DNA from: an uncultured Lachnospiraceae bacterium
GTDB lineage: Bacteria; Bacillota; Clostridia; Lachnospirales; Lachnospiraceae
DNA length: 64,000 bases
Assembly: GCA_947564645.1 (NCBI GenBank)
Contig: CANOCU010000003.1
Span: 67,934 to 131,933, forward strand
Reading direction: 5' to 3'
Both the position numbers and the translations under genes were made by a program. Every line of letters starts with the position of its first letter. The stretch's first letter is position 1. The notes below the pieces were generated by a model. The model was not told the DNA's origin. It made no database searches and saw nothing but the letters and a program-made list of their open reading frames with translations. Shown here piece by piece: positions 16,877 to 24,242 of the stretch.

Positions 16877-17656
16877 CTAACTTAGTTTCGCCTCCACCAC
16901 CTTCAGATCCTCGCAGTCGTCAATCTCAAACCAGCCTCTTTGTATATGCACTGCCCGCAGCTTATTACCCTCATCAATCAACCCCTGCAACAGATCCGTC
17001 ATATACATCTTTGCATAATTCCTCGTCGTTCTCCAGAGCGTTTCCCCATTCTCACTTCTTCTCACGGCTTCTACGCTGAGATCCAACATTTTCTTCAAGC
17101 CTTCTCCTTTAAAACGCATCAAGCCAATATACTGGGACTGTACTTTAGCAAGTTCCGTCGTCTTCTGACCAATCTCGGTAAGGAAATTCTGTGCATCAAA
17201 CATCAGTGTTTCCGCATCATCTAACGGGTTCTCGCATCGTTCAGACCAGTACGCATACCAGCCGTCATCCACGATCACCGACATGTCATCTTCTGCCGCC
17301 AGAATCTTCCGAAAGACATCTTCCCCATAGATAATATCTCCATATGAGATAATGATATCTTCTTCTGCTTCCATCAAGTTTCTTGCGCACATCAAGGAAC
17401 ACACCATATTTGTCGAATCGTACTGCTCATTTACAATAAAGTTTATCTCTTTATCCGCAAATCGGTTCTTCAACACATCACTGCAATAACCACATATAAT
17501 CGTAATGTCCTGATCTAGGATCCCACAGGCCCGCATCGTGTCGAGCTGCCTTTCAATAATACTCCGTCCATTCACTTCCACCATGCATTTCGGTCTGTCA
17601 TCTGTCAGGGGGCGCAGTCTGGTTCCCTGTCCAGCCGCCAGTATAATCACTTTCAT
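16877..17656 (-). CDS. Cytidylyltransferase, probable CTP:phosphoglutamine cytidylyltransferase (Cj1416-like)
   Basis: A 259-residue nucleotidyltransferase of the LicC/sugar-1-phosphate type. The signature KVIILAAGQGTRLRPLTDDR is at the N-terminus and is followed by PKCMVEVNGRSIIERQLD; IIISYGDIIYGEDVF has the metal-binding Asp. The C-terminus ends with RGWFEIDDCEDLKVVEAKL, where ID-D is the second metal site. In the MeOPN pathway this enzyme joins L-glutamine phosphate with CTP to give CDP-L-glutamine. The start has a GAGAGAGG site. A choline-phosphate or sugar-phosphate substrate would be the alternative if the gene were alone, but the neighbours argue against it. Confidence 0.85.
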   Translation of the reverse strand: MKVIILAAGQGTRLRPLTDDRPKCMVEVNGRSIIERQLDTMRACGILDQDITIICGYCSDVLKNRFADKEINFIVNEQYDSTNMVCSLMCARNLMEAEEDIIISYGDIIYGEDVFRKILAAEDDMSVIVDDGWYAYWSERCENPLDDAETLMFDAQNFLTEIGQKTTELAKVQSQYIGLMRFKGEGLKKMLDLSVEAVRRSENGETLWRTTRNYAKMYMTDLLQGLIDEGNKLRAVHIQRGWFEIDDCEDLKVVEAKLS

Positions 17657-17685
17657 AACTCTTACCTCTCTCCCATTTGGTCAAT

Positions 17686-18294
17686 TTATCCAAATAATTC
17701 CTGCACCCGCCGAATATCCTCCATTCGGAACGGATCTTCCCGTTCCGGATGCCACATGGTGGCCATAACAGGTTTGTCTATGTGACGTATCGCCTCGATC
17801 ACACCATCCTCTGCCTGCGCAAGCACCGTTAACGGACTGACGGCTTTGCGGAATGCCTGATTATGAAAACTGTTTACCCCCATCGTTCCCAACTTACCAT
17901 GTACTTCATGGCGTACTGCCACATGTCCCTGCACCTGCTCCAATTCACATCCGAAGTAATCTGCAATTACCTGCATTCCTCGACAAAAGCCATAAACCGG
18001 TATATCGTGCTGCAGAGCAAGTTCCAGAAGCATTTTTTCTACCTGATCTCTTTCCGGAGCGTCTCCGCCGTATTTAGTCAGACTATTTCCGCCCGTCAGG
18101 ACAATCCCCACAGGCCGTAGCTGTTCCACCATATGCTTTGCGATACTGGCTACGTTTGGCACCGAAACCGGCAAATATCCGCAGGCTTCTATAAAGCGGG
18201 GAATATTCTGATCCGCGCAATCCCGTCGCTCTCCATAACTGCTTACAATCTCTACGCGCTGCGTATAAAGCACGATCTTTGCATTCCCTGTCAT
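17686..18294 (-). CDS. Class I glutamine-amidotransferase-type hydrolase, probable gamma-glutamyl-CDP-amidate hydrolase (Cj1417-like)
   Basis: A 202-residue class I amidotransferase fold. PVYGFCRGMQVIADYFG holds the catalytic Cys in the nucleophile elbow, and KPVMATMWHPEREDPF holds the catalytic His and Glu. PVGIVLTGGNSLTKYGGDAP is the oxyanion-type GG segment. In the MeOPN pathway the homolog cleaves CDP-L-glutamine into glutamate and cytidine diphosphoramidate. The gene nearly touches the methyltransferase gene upstream and is followed by the cytidylyltransferase gene after 29 bases. It has no synthetase partner domain, which fits a stand-alone hydrolase. Confidence 0.85.
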   Translation of the reverse strand: MTGNAKIVLYTQRVEIVSSYGERRDCADQNIPRFIEACGYLPVSVPNVASIAKHMVEQLRPVGIVLTGGNSLTKYGGDAPERDQVEKMLLELALQHDIPVYGFCRGMQVIADYFGCELEQVQGHVAVRHEVHGKLGTMGVNSFHNQAFRKAVSPLTVLAQAEDGVIEAIRHIDKPVMATMWHPEREDPFRMEDIRRVQELFG

Positions 18295-18295
18295 A

Positions 18296-19045
18296 TTACT
18301 TTACCTGTGCCATCCAGATTCTTGTCGTATAAGGCACTTTGACATACTCCTGTCCTTTTGCCTCAACTACTTTACGAATTTCTTCATTAATTACATCAAA
18401 TTTATCCTTAGATTGACGCTGTACCGTTCCATGTGATTTCCAGCCTTCAATGAAATCTTCTGCAAGAATTTCATGCAGCACCGTTCCCTCTATATAAACC
18501 ACTTCACCGAAAAGTCCACTCTCATTGATAACCTCCGTCTGGTCTTCACGTCTGGTGCCATAGTTATAATCTGCAATTTCCCTTTTCAGAATATCTTCAA
18601 TTTCCTTCTGCAAAGGATCCTCTAAATCCCTGTGATTCCACATGCACCCAAACCAGCCTCCATCTTTCAGAATCCGCTTTGCTTCCGCCAGTGCCTCCTG
18701 CCGATTGCATACGTTGAATGAAGAACCAAAGGTTACAAGGTCAAATTTACTTTCTTCCATCCCTGTATGTTCCCCGACGCCCTCAAACCATTGAACTGTC
18801 TCAAACTTGCTTGTCCGACGGATTCCGTTCGCACGCATTGCATCATTAGGCTCAACTGCACAGACATTCAGACCATATTCTGCCAGTTTCAGCGTCAGAT
18901 GCGCCGCACCTGCTCCCACATCGCAAGCGCAGTCTCCCTTTTTCACACCGGCAGTCTCCAACATCTTGTCAATCGCGCTTTGTGCATAATCAGGTCTTTT
19001 CAAATACGCCTCCGCCAAATCCGTGTAATCCCATTCTGTTTTCAT
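18296..19045 (-). CDS. SAM-dependent methyltransferase, probable MeOPN O-methyltransferase
   Basis: A 249-residue class I methyltransferase. CACDVGAGAAHLTLKLAEYG is motif I with GxGxG-like residues; VCAVEPNDAMRANG is motif II; FDLVTFGSSFNVCN and AKRILKDGGWFGCMWNHRD are motifs III and IV. The last 60 residues include an EDFIEGWKSHGTVQRQS segment typical of small-molecule methyltransferases. It lies inside the five-gene phosphoramidate operon, between the glutamine kinase and amidohydrolase genes. Campylobacter has similar-sized methyltransferases (Cj1419, Cj1420) in the same pathway, so I infer methylation of the phosphoramidate. Confidence 0.8.
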   Translation of the reverse strand: MKTEWDYTDLAEAYLKRPDYAQSAIDKMLETAGVKKGDCACDVGAGAAHLTLKLAEYGLNVCAVEPNDAMRANGIRRTSKFETVQWFEGVGEHTGMEESKFDLVTFGSSFNVCNRQEALAEAKRILKDGGWFGCMWNHRDLEDPLQKEIEDILKREIADYNYGTRREDQTEVINESGLFGEVVYIEGTVLHEILAEDFIEGWKSHGTVQRQSKDKFDVINEEIRKVVEAKGQEYVKVPYTTRIWMAQVK

Positions 19046-19078
19046 GTTTGTTCCAGCCTTCTTTCAGTATTGTTCTAT

Positions 19079-21472
19079 TTATTTAAATACCCTGACCAGT
19101 TTCCCGGCCGCGTCAATCTCCAACATTTTGGCCTTCTTATACGCCCCAAAGCTCTTCGCGCCCACGCCCACCGCTGCCGGGATCGAAAGTTCGCCCGCCC
19201 GGATCGCCATGTGAGAATTTGCTCCGCCGTACATGGTAATCAGTCCCTTGATCCCATGGGAAAAGATCCAGTCATATCCGGGATCCGCACTTGGGATCAA
19301 AACAATCCGGTCTTTCAGTTCCTCCGTAAAGCTTCCTTCTTTCAGAACACAGACTGCGCCAACCGCCTGGTTTGTGGTAATATAATTGGGTTCTGAATCC
19401 GGATAATAGAACTGCATCGCATCCTTGGCCCGTATGATTATCGGCGGCAAAGTGATAGACCGCGTCACTTCATAATCGCATTTGCCCTGCTGTATCGAGC
19501 GCTGAAAACTTGTCCGAATATCTCCTGCTGATGCATAGAGCCTGCAAATATCGTGGATATTCGCAAAAGCACAGTCTTCCTTCGGTATCCCTGCTTCCTG
19601 CCCGATTTCTCCGATCAGCAAAAGCGCCATACTCAGATTGCGGGTAAAGGCAAATTTCCCATATTCCCGCCCTTCAATAACCGTCTTAATGAAATCCATC
19701 AATTCTAATATATCGTTGGTAAGTCCGTTTTCGGCCAGTTTTCTTTTCAGCAGGCTTAGCTGATGAAGCGACAGACGAAATTCCTCCCGTTTTTTGCCAT
19801 TTTCCTCTGCTCTATCTCCTTTTTCATTCCATTCAAAGTATAACGCAGGAGCTTCATCATAGCGCAGGGAAATAATGTCATAAGTTCCCGGCCGCAAATG
19901 TCCGTATTTTCTTAAGAACGCTTTCCTGGACAGTTCTTCGAAGTCGGCATTCATTTCCGAGCTCACCGTATTAACACTGCTCATAAACGACTCATAGTCC
20001 GCCTCGTCAAGTATACCGCAGGTCACAAGCGACCGCAGGATCTGCACCGCGATAAATGCCGCTCTGGCCAGTCCCGCAAATGGTAAGGTTCCATACCGCT
20101 TACAGTCCTCAAGCAACCAGTACACCTTCTCGATCTTCCCGAAATCACCTGCCATAATCTCGTCATAACGTTTCTTTAATATGCCGATCTTATCATAATC
20201 CCTGCGCCAGAGTCCGTTCTTATGATCGATGATGTTATTCGTCACATCCCTGAGGGCGTCTACGATCTTACCGATCTCTTCTTCCGTAAATCCATACTGC
20301 CTCAACACCTGGATCCGCTCGGGCAAATCAAATGTATAGCAGGAAAAAACGATATCAAACTCTGCCTTATCGTGTTTCGCCGGATTGTCAACCAGTCGGT
20401 CCAGATAGTAATTTACCAGTTTATCACTGAGTTCCTCCTCCAGTCCCGCCGGAACGAAGGAATTGAAACTCACTCTTACATCAATATACGGCAGTCCCCC
20501 GAAATCTACCATCAGGGGAAAACTCCGCAGATTGCGATAACCATAATTATCCCGTTGGTACGCCCATACACTGTCTGTTATAATTTCCCGATAAAGCGAC
20601 AATGCCAGCGGTTTCGGTCGAATGCCGATCATTTCTGCCGGATTCCAGTCTGTCATGACACTGTAGAGCGCCTTTTCTCCACAGAGGAAGGGTTTTTTCC
20701 GCTGTGCCTGCCGTATTTTCTCTTCGATGCGCTCCAGTTCCGACTGCTGACTTTTCCTTTCTACAGGTTTCCCCTGTACACATAAAGCTCTTGTCTGCAG
20801 GATATACAGCGCATCATCCCCGTCAAATGCAAACTCTACATCCAGATTTTCCTGTCCAAAGAACTCTTCTAATTCCTGCAGCGCCCTGCATAAGCGGTCC
20901 ATTCTGTCCTCGACTATATCATTGCACTTATGATTCTCTTTTTCTGTTTTTACATCATCCGGCAGTTTTTCCGGCCTGGATGTCTTAAACCGGTAATATA
21001 GCCTGTTCTCCGTTCCCTGTCCGGATGTGATCGCAAAAGTGGAACCTTTCTCATCATAATTAATCACATAGTAGTTCCCCATCGTGTTCGGATCAAGCGT
21101 AAATGCAACGCCACAGATCCTGACATCCGCAAGCATGGGCTGCACCAATACCTGATTTAGCTCATTGTCATCATCGTAAGAATCGATCACTTTCTCTATG
21201 GCATTCCGAAAGGCTTCCTCTCCACATACACTGGCAACCGACTCATACCTTCCTGCCTGAGAACCGTTGCTCGTATCCTCTGCCAGGGAGCTGCTCCGCA
21301 CGATCACTTCCGCCTTCCAGTCCAGTGCCAGATAATTCTTTATAACCTGTTCCGGATCCATCATCCATTCGGCTACGGTGAACGTATATTGCGGCAATAC
21401 CTGTGCGTACTTTAATTTCCGGTACAGTCTTTGCAATGTCTCCGCTTTGGTACCCAGTCTCTCCCTGCTCAT
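19079..21472 (-). CDS. PEP-synthase-like L-glutamine kinase (Cj1418-like)
   Basis: A 797-residue protein. The N-terminal 250 residues form a PEP/pyruvate-binding ATP-grasp domain: EVIVRSSSLAEDTSNGSQAG, then VLVQPMLADVRICGVAFTLD, then DVEFAFDGDDALYILQTRAL. The C-terminus has a swivelling phosphohistidine domain with GLITMYGGANSHMAIRAGEL, whose His carries the phosphate, then SIPAAVGVG. PEP synthases end with a PEP-binding barrel, which is missing; the middle 450 residues are unrelated. This layout and length match Cj1418, which phosphorylates L-glutamine as the first MeOPN step. The ATG has GAGG eight bases upstream and lies just after the T-run of a conserved hairpin leader. Confidence 0.87.
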   Translation of the reverse strand: MSRERLGTKAETLQRLYRKLKYAQVLPQYTFTVAEWMMDPEQVIKNYLALDWKAEVIVRSSSLAEDTSNGSQAGRYESVASVCGEEAFRNAIEKVIDSYDDDNELNQVLVQPMLADVRICGVAFTLDPNTMGNYYVINYDEKGSTFAITSGQGTENRLYYRFKTSRPEKLPDDVKTEKENHKCNDIVEDRMDRLCRALQELEEFFGQENLDVEFAFDGDDALYILQTRALCVQGKPVERKSQQSELERIEEKIRQAQRKKPFLCGEKALYSVMTDWNPAEMIGIRPKPLALSLYREIITDSVWAYQRDNYGYRNLRSFPLMVDFGGLPYIDVRVSFNSFVPAGLEEELSDKLVNYYLDRLVDNPAKHDKAEFDIVFSCYTFDLPERIQVLRQYGFTEEEIGKIVDALRDVTNNIIDHKNGLWRRDYDKIGILKKRYDEIMAGDFGKIEKVYWLLEDCKRYGTLPFAGLARAAFIAVQILRSLVTCGILDEADYESFMSSVNTVSSEMNADFEELSRKAFLRKYGHLRPGTYDIISLRYDEAPALYFEWNEKGDRAEENGKKREEFRLSLHQLSLLKRKLAENGLTNDILELMDFIKTVIEGREYGKFAFTRNLSMALLLIGEIGQEAGIPKEDCAFANIHDICRLYASAGDIRTSFQRSIQQGKCDYEVTRSITLPPIIIRAKDAMQFYYPDSEPNYITTNQAVGAVCVLKEGSFTEELKDRIVLIPSADPGYDWIFSHGIKGLITMYGGANSHMAIRAGELSIPAAVGVGAKSFGAYKKAKMLEIDAAGKLVRVFK

Positions 21473-21483
21473 ATCAGTTCCTC

Positions 21484-21594
21484 AAAAAAATGGCCATTGC
21501 GTCTTGATGCAATGGCCGTTTAAACCTCTATCCAATATCTGCATCCATGCATATTTTTCATTCATCCTGAACTACTGTAATAAATATCGGCATA
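21484..21594 (-). promoter_or_regulatory. Conserved leader element, copy B, before the glutamine kinase gene
   Basis: On the minus strand, a box at 21539-21594 with AGGATGAATGAAA and TGCATGGATGCAG is followed about 20 bases later by a hairpin (21492-21503 with 21506-21517, one mismatch) and a run of seven T. The ribosome site GAGG of the glutamine kinase gene begins directly after the T-run, so a terminated transcript would stop right before the gene. This is what an attenuator would look like. The same box and hairpin precede the 835-residue gene. A possible upstream promoter is TTGCCA then, 17 bases later, AATAAT (minus strand, near 21605-21633). Confidence 0.68.
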
Positions 21595-21660
21595 GGATGT
21601 ATTATTCTTTAGATGGAGTCTGGTGGCAAATTTCTCCCTACAACTGGAATATCACTTATC

Positions 21661-22428
21661 CTAAAACAGCGACATTTGCTGGTATCGTTCCGTCTGCGGA
21701 ATCTTCCGCACAAATGCCAGCATATCTTTTTCATTTTTTATATTCACAGCTTTTCCGGAATCCGCAAGGTATTGGTTCCCCGAAGACATTTCCAACAATT
21801 TGTGGTAATAACATGCCAATCGTTTATGCTGTCTGGCTGCAAACTCTGCTGTATGCATCGTCCCGCTCTTTCTTTCGGCTTCTATAACAACCACACCCTG
21901 ACTTATTCCGCTTTGCAAACGATCTCTCTCAATATACTGATATTTCATCAAATCCGTACCCACCGGATATTCACTCAAAATGCACCCACCGGCATCAATG
22001 ATTTTCTGCGCCAGTCCTCTGTTAGATCTTGGCTGAATATTATCTAATCCGCATGGCATGATTGCCACGCATCTTCCCCTGCCATCAAGCGCTCCTCGCA
22101 ATGCCTCTGTGTCACATCCCAATGCCAGACCATTCACCACCACTACACCCTCACTGGCAAGGAGTCGTCCGGTTTTATAAGCCAGTTCTCTTCCTGTCGA
22201 AGAACAGCCTCTGCTTCCGATCACAGCGATATTCTTATAGGCATTAATAACGGCAATCTCTCCTTTATAATACAAAACAGCCGGCCTGTCGGATAGTTCC
22301 TGCAAGTCACGGGGATAGTTCTCATCCTTTATCGTGCAATACGATATCCCTAAGTTTGCAGATCGTTTCTTCACTCTCTCGGCAATATTAAGTTTCTCGA
22401 TATCCTTAATCGAATATTCTTCTCCCAT
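21661..22428 (-). CDS. DprA/Smf-like Rossmann protein
   Basis: A 255-residue DprA-like protein. IAVIGSRGCSSTGRELAYKT matches the GSR motif; VVVVNGLALGCDTEALRGAL and CVAIMPCGLDNIQPRSNRGL follow in the DprA order; then QYIERDRLQSGISQGVVVIE with SGTMHTAEFAARQHKRL. It lacks the N-terminal SAM-like and C-terminal winged-helix domains of full DprA (usually about 360 residues). The gene is one base from the end of a phosphoribosyltransferase gene. Ordinary DprA loads RecA on incoming single-stranded DNA; pairing with a phosphoribosyltransferase is instead seen in nucleotide-centred conflict systems, so a defence role is possible. Confidence 0.82.
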   Translation of the reverse strand: MGEEYSIKDIEKLNIAERVKKRSANLGISYCTIKDENYPRDLQELSDRPAVLYYKGEIAVINAYKNIAVIGSRGCSSTGRELAYKTGRLLASEGVVVVNGLALGCDTEALRGALDGRGRCVAIMPCGLDNIQPRSNRGLAQKIIDAGGCILSEYPVGTDLMKYQYIERDRLQSGISQGVVVIEAERKSGTMHTAEFAARQHKRLACYYHKLLEMSSGNQYLADSGKAVNIKNEKDMLAFVRKIPQTERYQQMSLF

Positions 22429-22429
22429 A

Positions 22430-22969
22430 CTAAATCGCTTTCCCTAATGCAAACATTTCGACGTGTTCTGCCCCAGCCTGCATCAAAATCTCTTTACATG
22501 CATATAAAGAATTGCCTGTAGTAGTCACATCATCCATTAGCAGTACAATGTCCCCTGTAATCTCCATTTCCTGCACGGTTACTATAGAATGCATATGAAC
22601 CTGGCGATCTCTCCTGCCTCCTGATGCCAACTTATTGATATCCGTACTTCTTCTTAAAAAGTATACTTTATCTACGCGTTCGTTCCGCGCAAGCATCTCT
22701 GCAAGCATACCAATCCCTGAAGATAATCTTGCAGAATCGCTCGACGGCACTGCACATACCGTTATGTCTTTACATATTTCCGCATCTAATAACTTGTAAA
22801 AATAATGAATGGCCGATGGCTTTCCTTCTTTCAAATCAAGAATTTTTCCACTGTAAACATCAAACAATGGATTCTTGATTTTTCCTTCCTTATCTAGCCA
22901 ATATTTATGATAATTACTATATACCACTATTTCTCCGGTATTATTCCAGGACTCATTTATGAATACCAC
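22430..22969 (-). CDS. Phosphoribosyltransferase-domain protein
   Basis: A 179-residue protein whose C-terminal half has the PRPP-binding motif of type I phosphoribosyltransferases: DIVLLMDDVTTTGNSLYACK, with the paired Asp and TTTG loop. ITVCAVPSSDSARLSSGIG earlier fits the PPi loop. The N-terminal 60 residues are not recognised. The start is GTG with AGGG five bases upstream. It runs almost directly into the DprA-like gene, and the two are probably co-translated. ComFC is the closest well-known relative, but a zinc finger is absent. The substrate is unknown. Confidence 0.78.
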   Translation of the reverse strand: MVFINESWNNTGEIVVYSNYHKYWLDKEGKIKNPLFDVYSGKILDLKEGKPSAIHYFYKLLDAEICKDITVCAVPSSDSARLSSGIGMLAEMLARNERVDKVYFLRRSTDINKLASGGRRDRQVHMHSIVTVQEMEITGDIVLLMDDVTTTGNSLYACKEILMQAGAEHVEMFALGKAI

Positions 22970-22987
22970 GTTTCCCTTCCCTCTTCC

Positions 22988-23179
22988 TTACTGTAATATA
23001 TCTTCTTCCTGCTCAGTCGCTAAGGTGCCCAATTCAACCGAATTCGTCATATTGAGGAATATTTTAACCGCACCGTCTTTTAGCAGCAGGTCGATCTCTT
23101 CCGCACATTGTTCTCTAAAGGTATACATCGCCCGGTCTCTCTTGAAAATATCTTCCCGTGTAATGATTTGCCTGGCCAC
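22988..23179 (-). CDS. Small hypothetical protein upstream of the phosphoribosyltransferase
   Basis: A 63-codon frame from a GTG start, charged and probably helical (ITREDIFKRDRAMYTFREQC, then EEIDLLLKDGAVKIFL). No family is recognised. A second overlapping frame starts at an ATG near 23246 with a GAGAGG site (MQQKKKCKTAKVQG) and runs into this region in another frame, so the gene may be frameshifted with its true start there. It ends 18 bases before the phosphoribosyltransferase gene, so it may be the first gene of that small operon. Confidence 0.45.
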   Translation of the reverse strand: MARQIITREDIFKRDRAMYTFREQCAEEIDLLLKDGAVKIFLNMTNSVELGTLATEQEEDILQ

Positions 23180-23430
23180 GCCTCGTCGTTATGGGTCTTG
23201 TTCCCTGCACTTTTGCTGTCTTACACTTTTTCTTCTGCTGCATATCATACCTCTCTTTCTTTTCATAGACAGAGAGGCGTTATGCGGTCAGTTCCAGCCG
23301 CTGCTCTTTCCTCCCTGCGTTTATTTATAAGCAAGGAGTTCTCGCAGAGACTGCTCTGCTCAGAAACGGACTGCAGACCCAATCCGTTAAGATACTATGA
23401 GAATCTTAGACTTGTTCTTTACTTGATATA

Positions 23431-23459
23431 ATTGTAGCACATTCTTTTTTTCATTACAA
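23431..23459 (-). promoter_or_regulatory. Sigma-A-type promoter for the phosphoribosyltransferase/DprA-like operon
   Basis: On the minus strand TTGTAA is followed after 17 bases by TACAAT, with TG two bases before the -10 as in an extended -10 element. The spacer contains AAAAAAAGAATGTG, also found in the promoter of the lar operon. It points toward the small gene and the phosphoribosyltransferase gene. Confidence 0.6.
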
Positions 23460-23666
23460 TAGTAAACCAAATAAAACACATTGCAAATACTTGTTTTTTC
23501 TCCCATAATATGTTACTATGCACAAACAATTGTTGTTGTAGTTAATCATTTAAACAGTTTTCCAATTATAATGAAGGAATTTACATATAAGAAAAAAAGA
23601 ATACCTATATACTATCATCCTTCCTATAATGTCAAGCCCTAAATTATTGATTTTAAAGGACACTGA

Positions 23667-23695
23667 AAAACTCCCATTTTTTTAGCGGGAGTTTT
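23667..23695. terminator. Intrinsic terminator, probably bidirectional
   Basis: AAAACTCCC pairs with GGGAGTTTT across an 11-base loop, with T-rich sequence on both outer sides. It separates the insertion-sequence remnants from the DprA-like operon promoter. Confidence 0.6.
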
Positions 23696-23763
23696 CTTTC
23701 TTCTATTATATAAAAAGCATCTACACACAAATTCACCCTAATGCATGCAAAGAGAATACCACT

Positions 23764-23911
23764 TTATTGCGTAGCCAGCTCAGTCAGTCTCATGATCCTC
23801 TTGCTATTGGCCACAAACGCTGTAAAATACATTTGCAATTCCATAGCAAACAACCCTCTCGAATCCGCTCTGCGCAATCCGTGGGCCTCTTCTAATTCCC
23901 CATTCTTTTTG
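23764..23911 (-). pseudogene. C-terminal remnant of an IS1182/IS5-type transposase
   Basis: On the minus strand a frame of about 49 codons reads ELEEAHGLRRADSRGLFAME and then LQMYFTAFVANSKRIMRLTE before a stop. This resembles the end of DDE transposases where an RARYRGL-like motif is followed by a helical tail. Nothing upstream belongs to the same protein: at about 23.91 kb it meets a plus-strand remnant of another transposase. It is therefore a decayed fragment. Confidence 0.55.
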
Positions 23912-23914
23912 GTC

Positions 23915-24177
23915 AAATCGAAGAAACATCCTAAATTTGCTGTCCGTTACCGGCGTATAAAAGTTCGCTGCGGCCACAAGAAAACTATCATCGCTGTCTG
24001 TCGTATGCTCCTGACCGCTATCTGGCACATACTCACGGATTTAAAGCCTTATACACCAGATGGTTTTCTTGAATCCCGTCCTGTAGTTAAAAAAAAGTTC
24101 TTACTACTTCACAGGCACTCAATCTGCTTAAACAACGGGGATACACCATCAAAGACGAGGTGGATCCGGTTGCCTGA
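23915..24177 (+). pseudogene. C-terminal remnant of an IS110-type transposase, frameshifted
   Basis: The plus strand reads FAVRYRRIKVRCGHKKTIIA then VCRMLLTAIWHILTDLKPYT, which matches the conserved basic C-terminal segment of IS110/IS116 transposases. After a run of A near 24090 the frame shifts and continues as SQALNLLKQRGYTIKDEVDP before a stop at 24175-24177. The N-terminal DEDD catalytic part is absent. It is a dead fragment. Confidence 0.65.
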
Positions 24178-24242
24178 TTAGATGTCGTGTCTATATCTAA
24201 TTTTTCGGCCACCGAAAGATGGCTTGTTTGTTATGCAATTAA

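Larger units (their letters stand above)
23180..23763. other. Intergenic region with promoter, leader and terminator
   Basis: No intact long gene is seen. Reading on the minus strand, a promoter lies at 23431-23459, followed by about 180 bases of leader before the 42-codon frame that begins near 23246. The leader contains an inverted repeat of CCTCTCT with AGAGAGG that overlaps the ribosome site of that frame. Bases 23667-23695 hold a terminator-like hairpin. The rest, 23460-23660, is AT-rich with no recognised feature. Confidence 0.6.

Noticed and set aside
19079..21472. Annotation as phosphoenolpyruvate synthase or pyruvate phosphate dikinase
   Set aside because: The PEP-binding barrel is missing; only the ATP-grasp and phosphohistidine domains remain, as in the glutamine kinase Cj1418.
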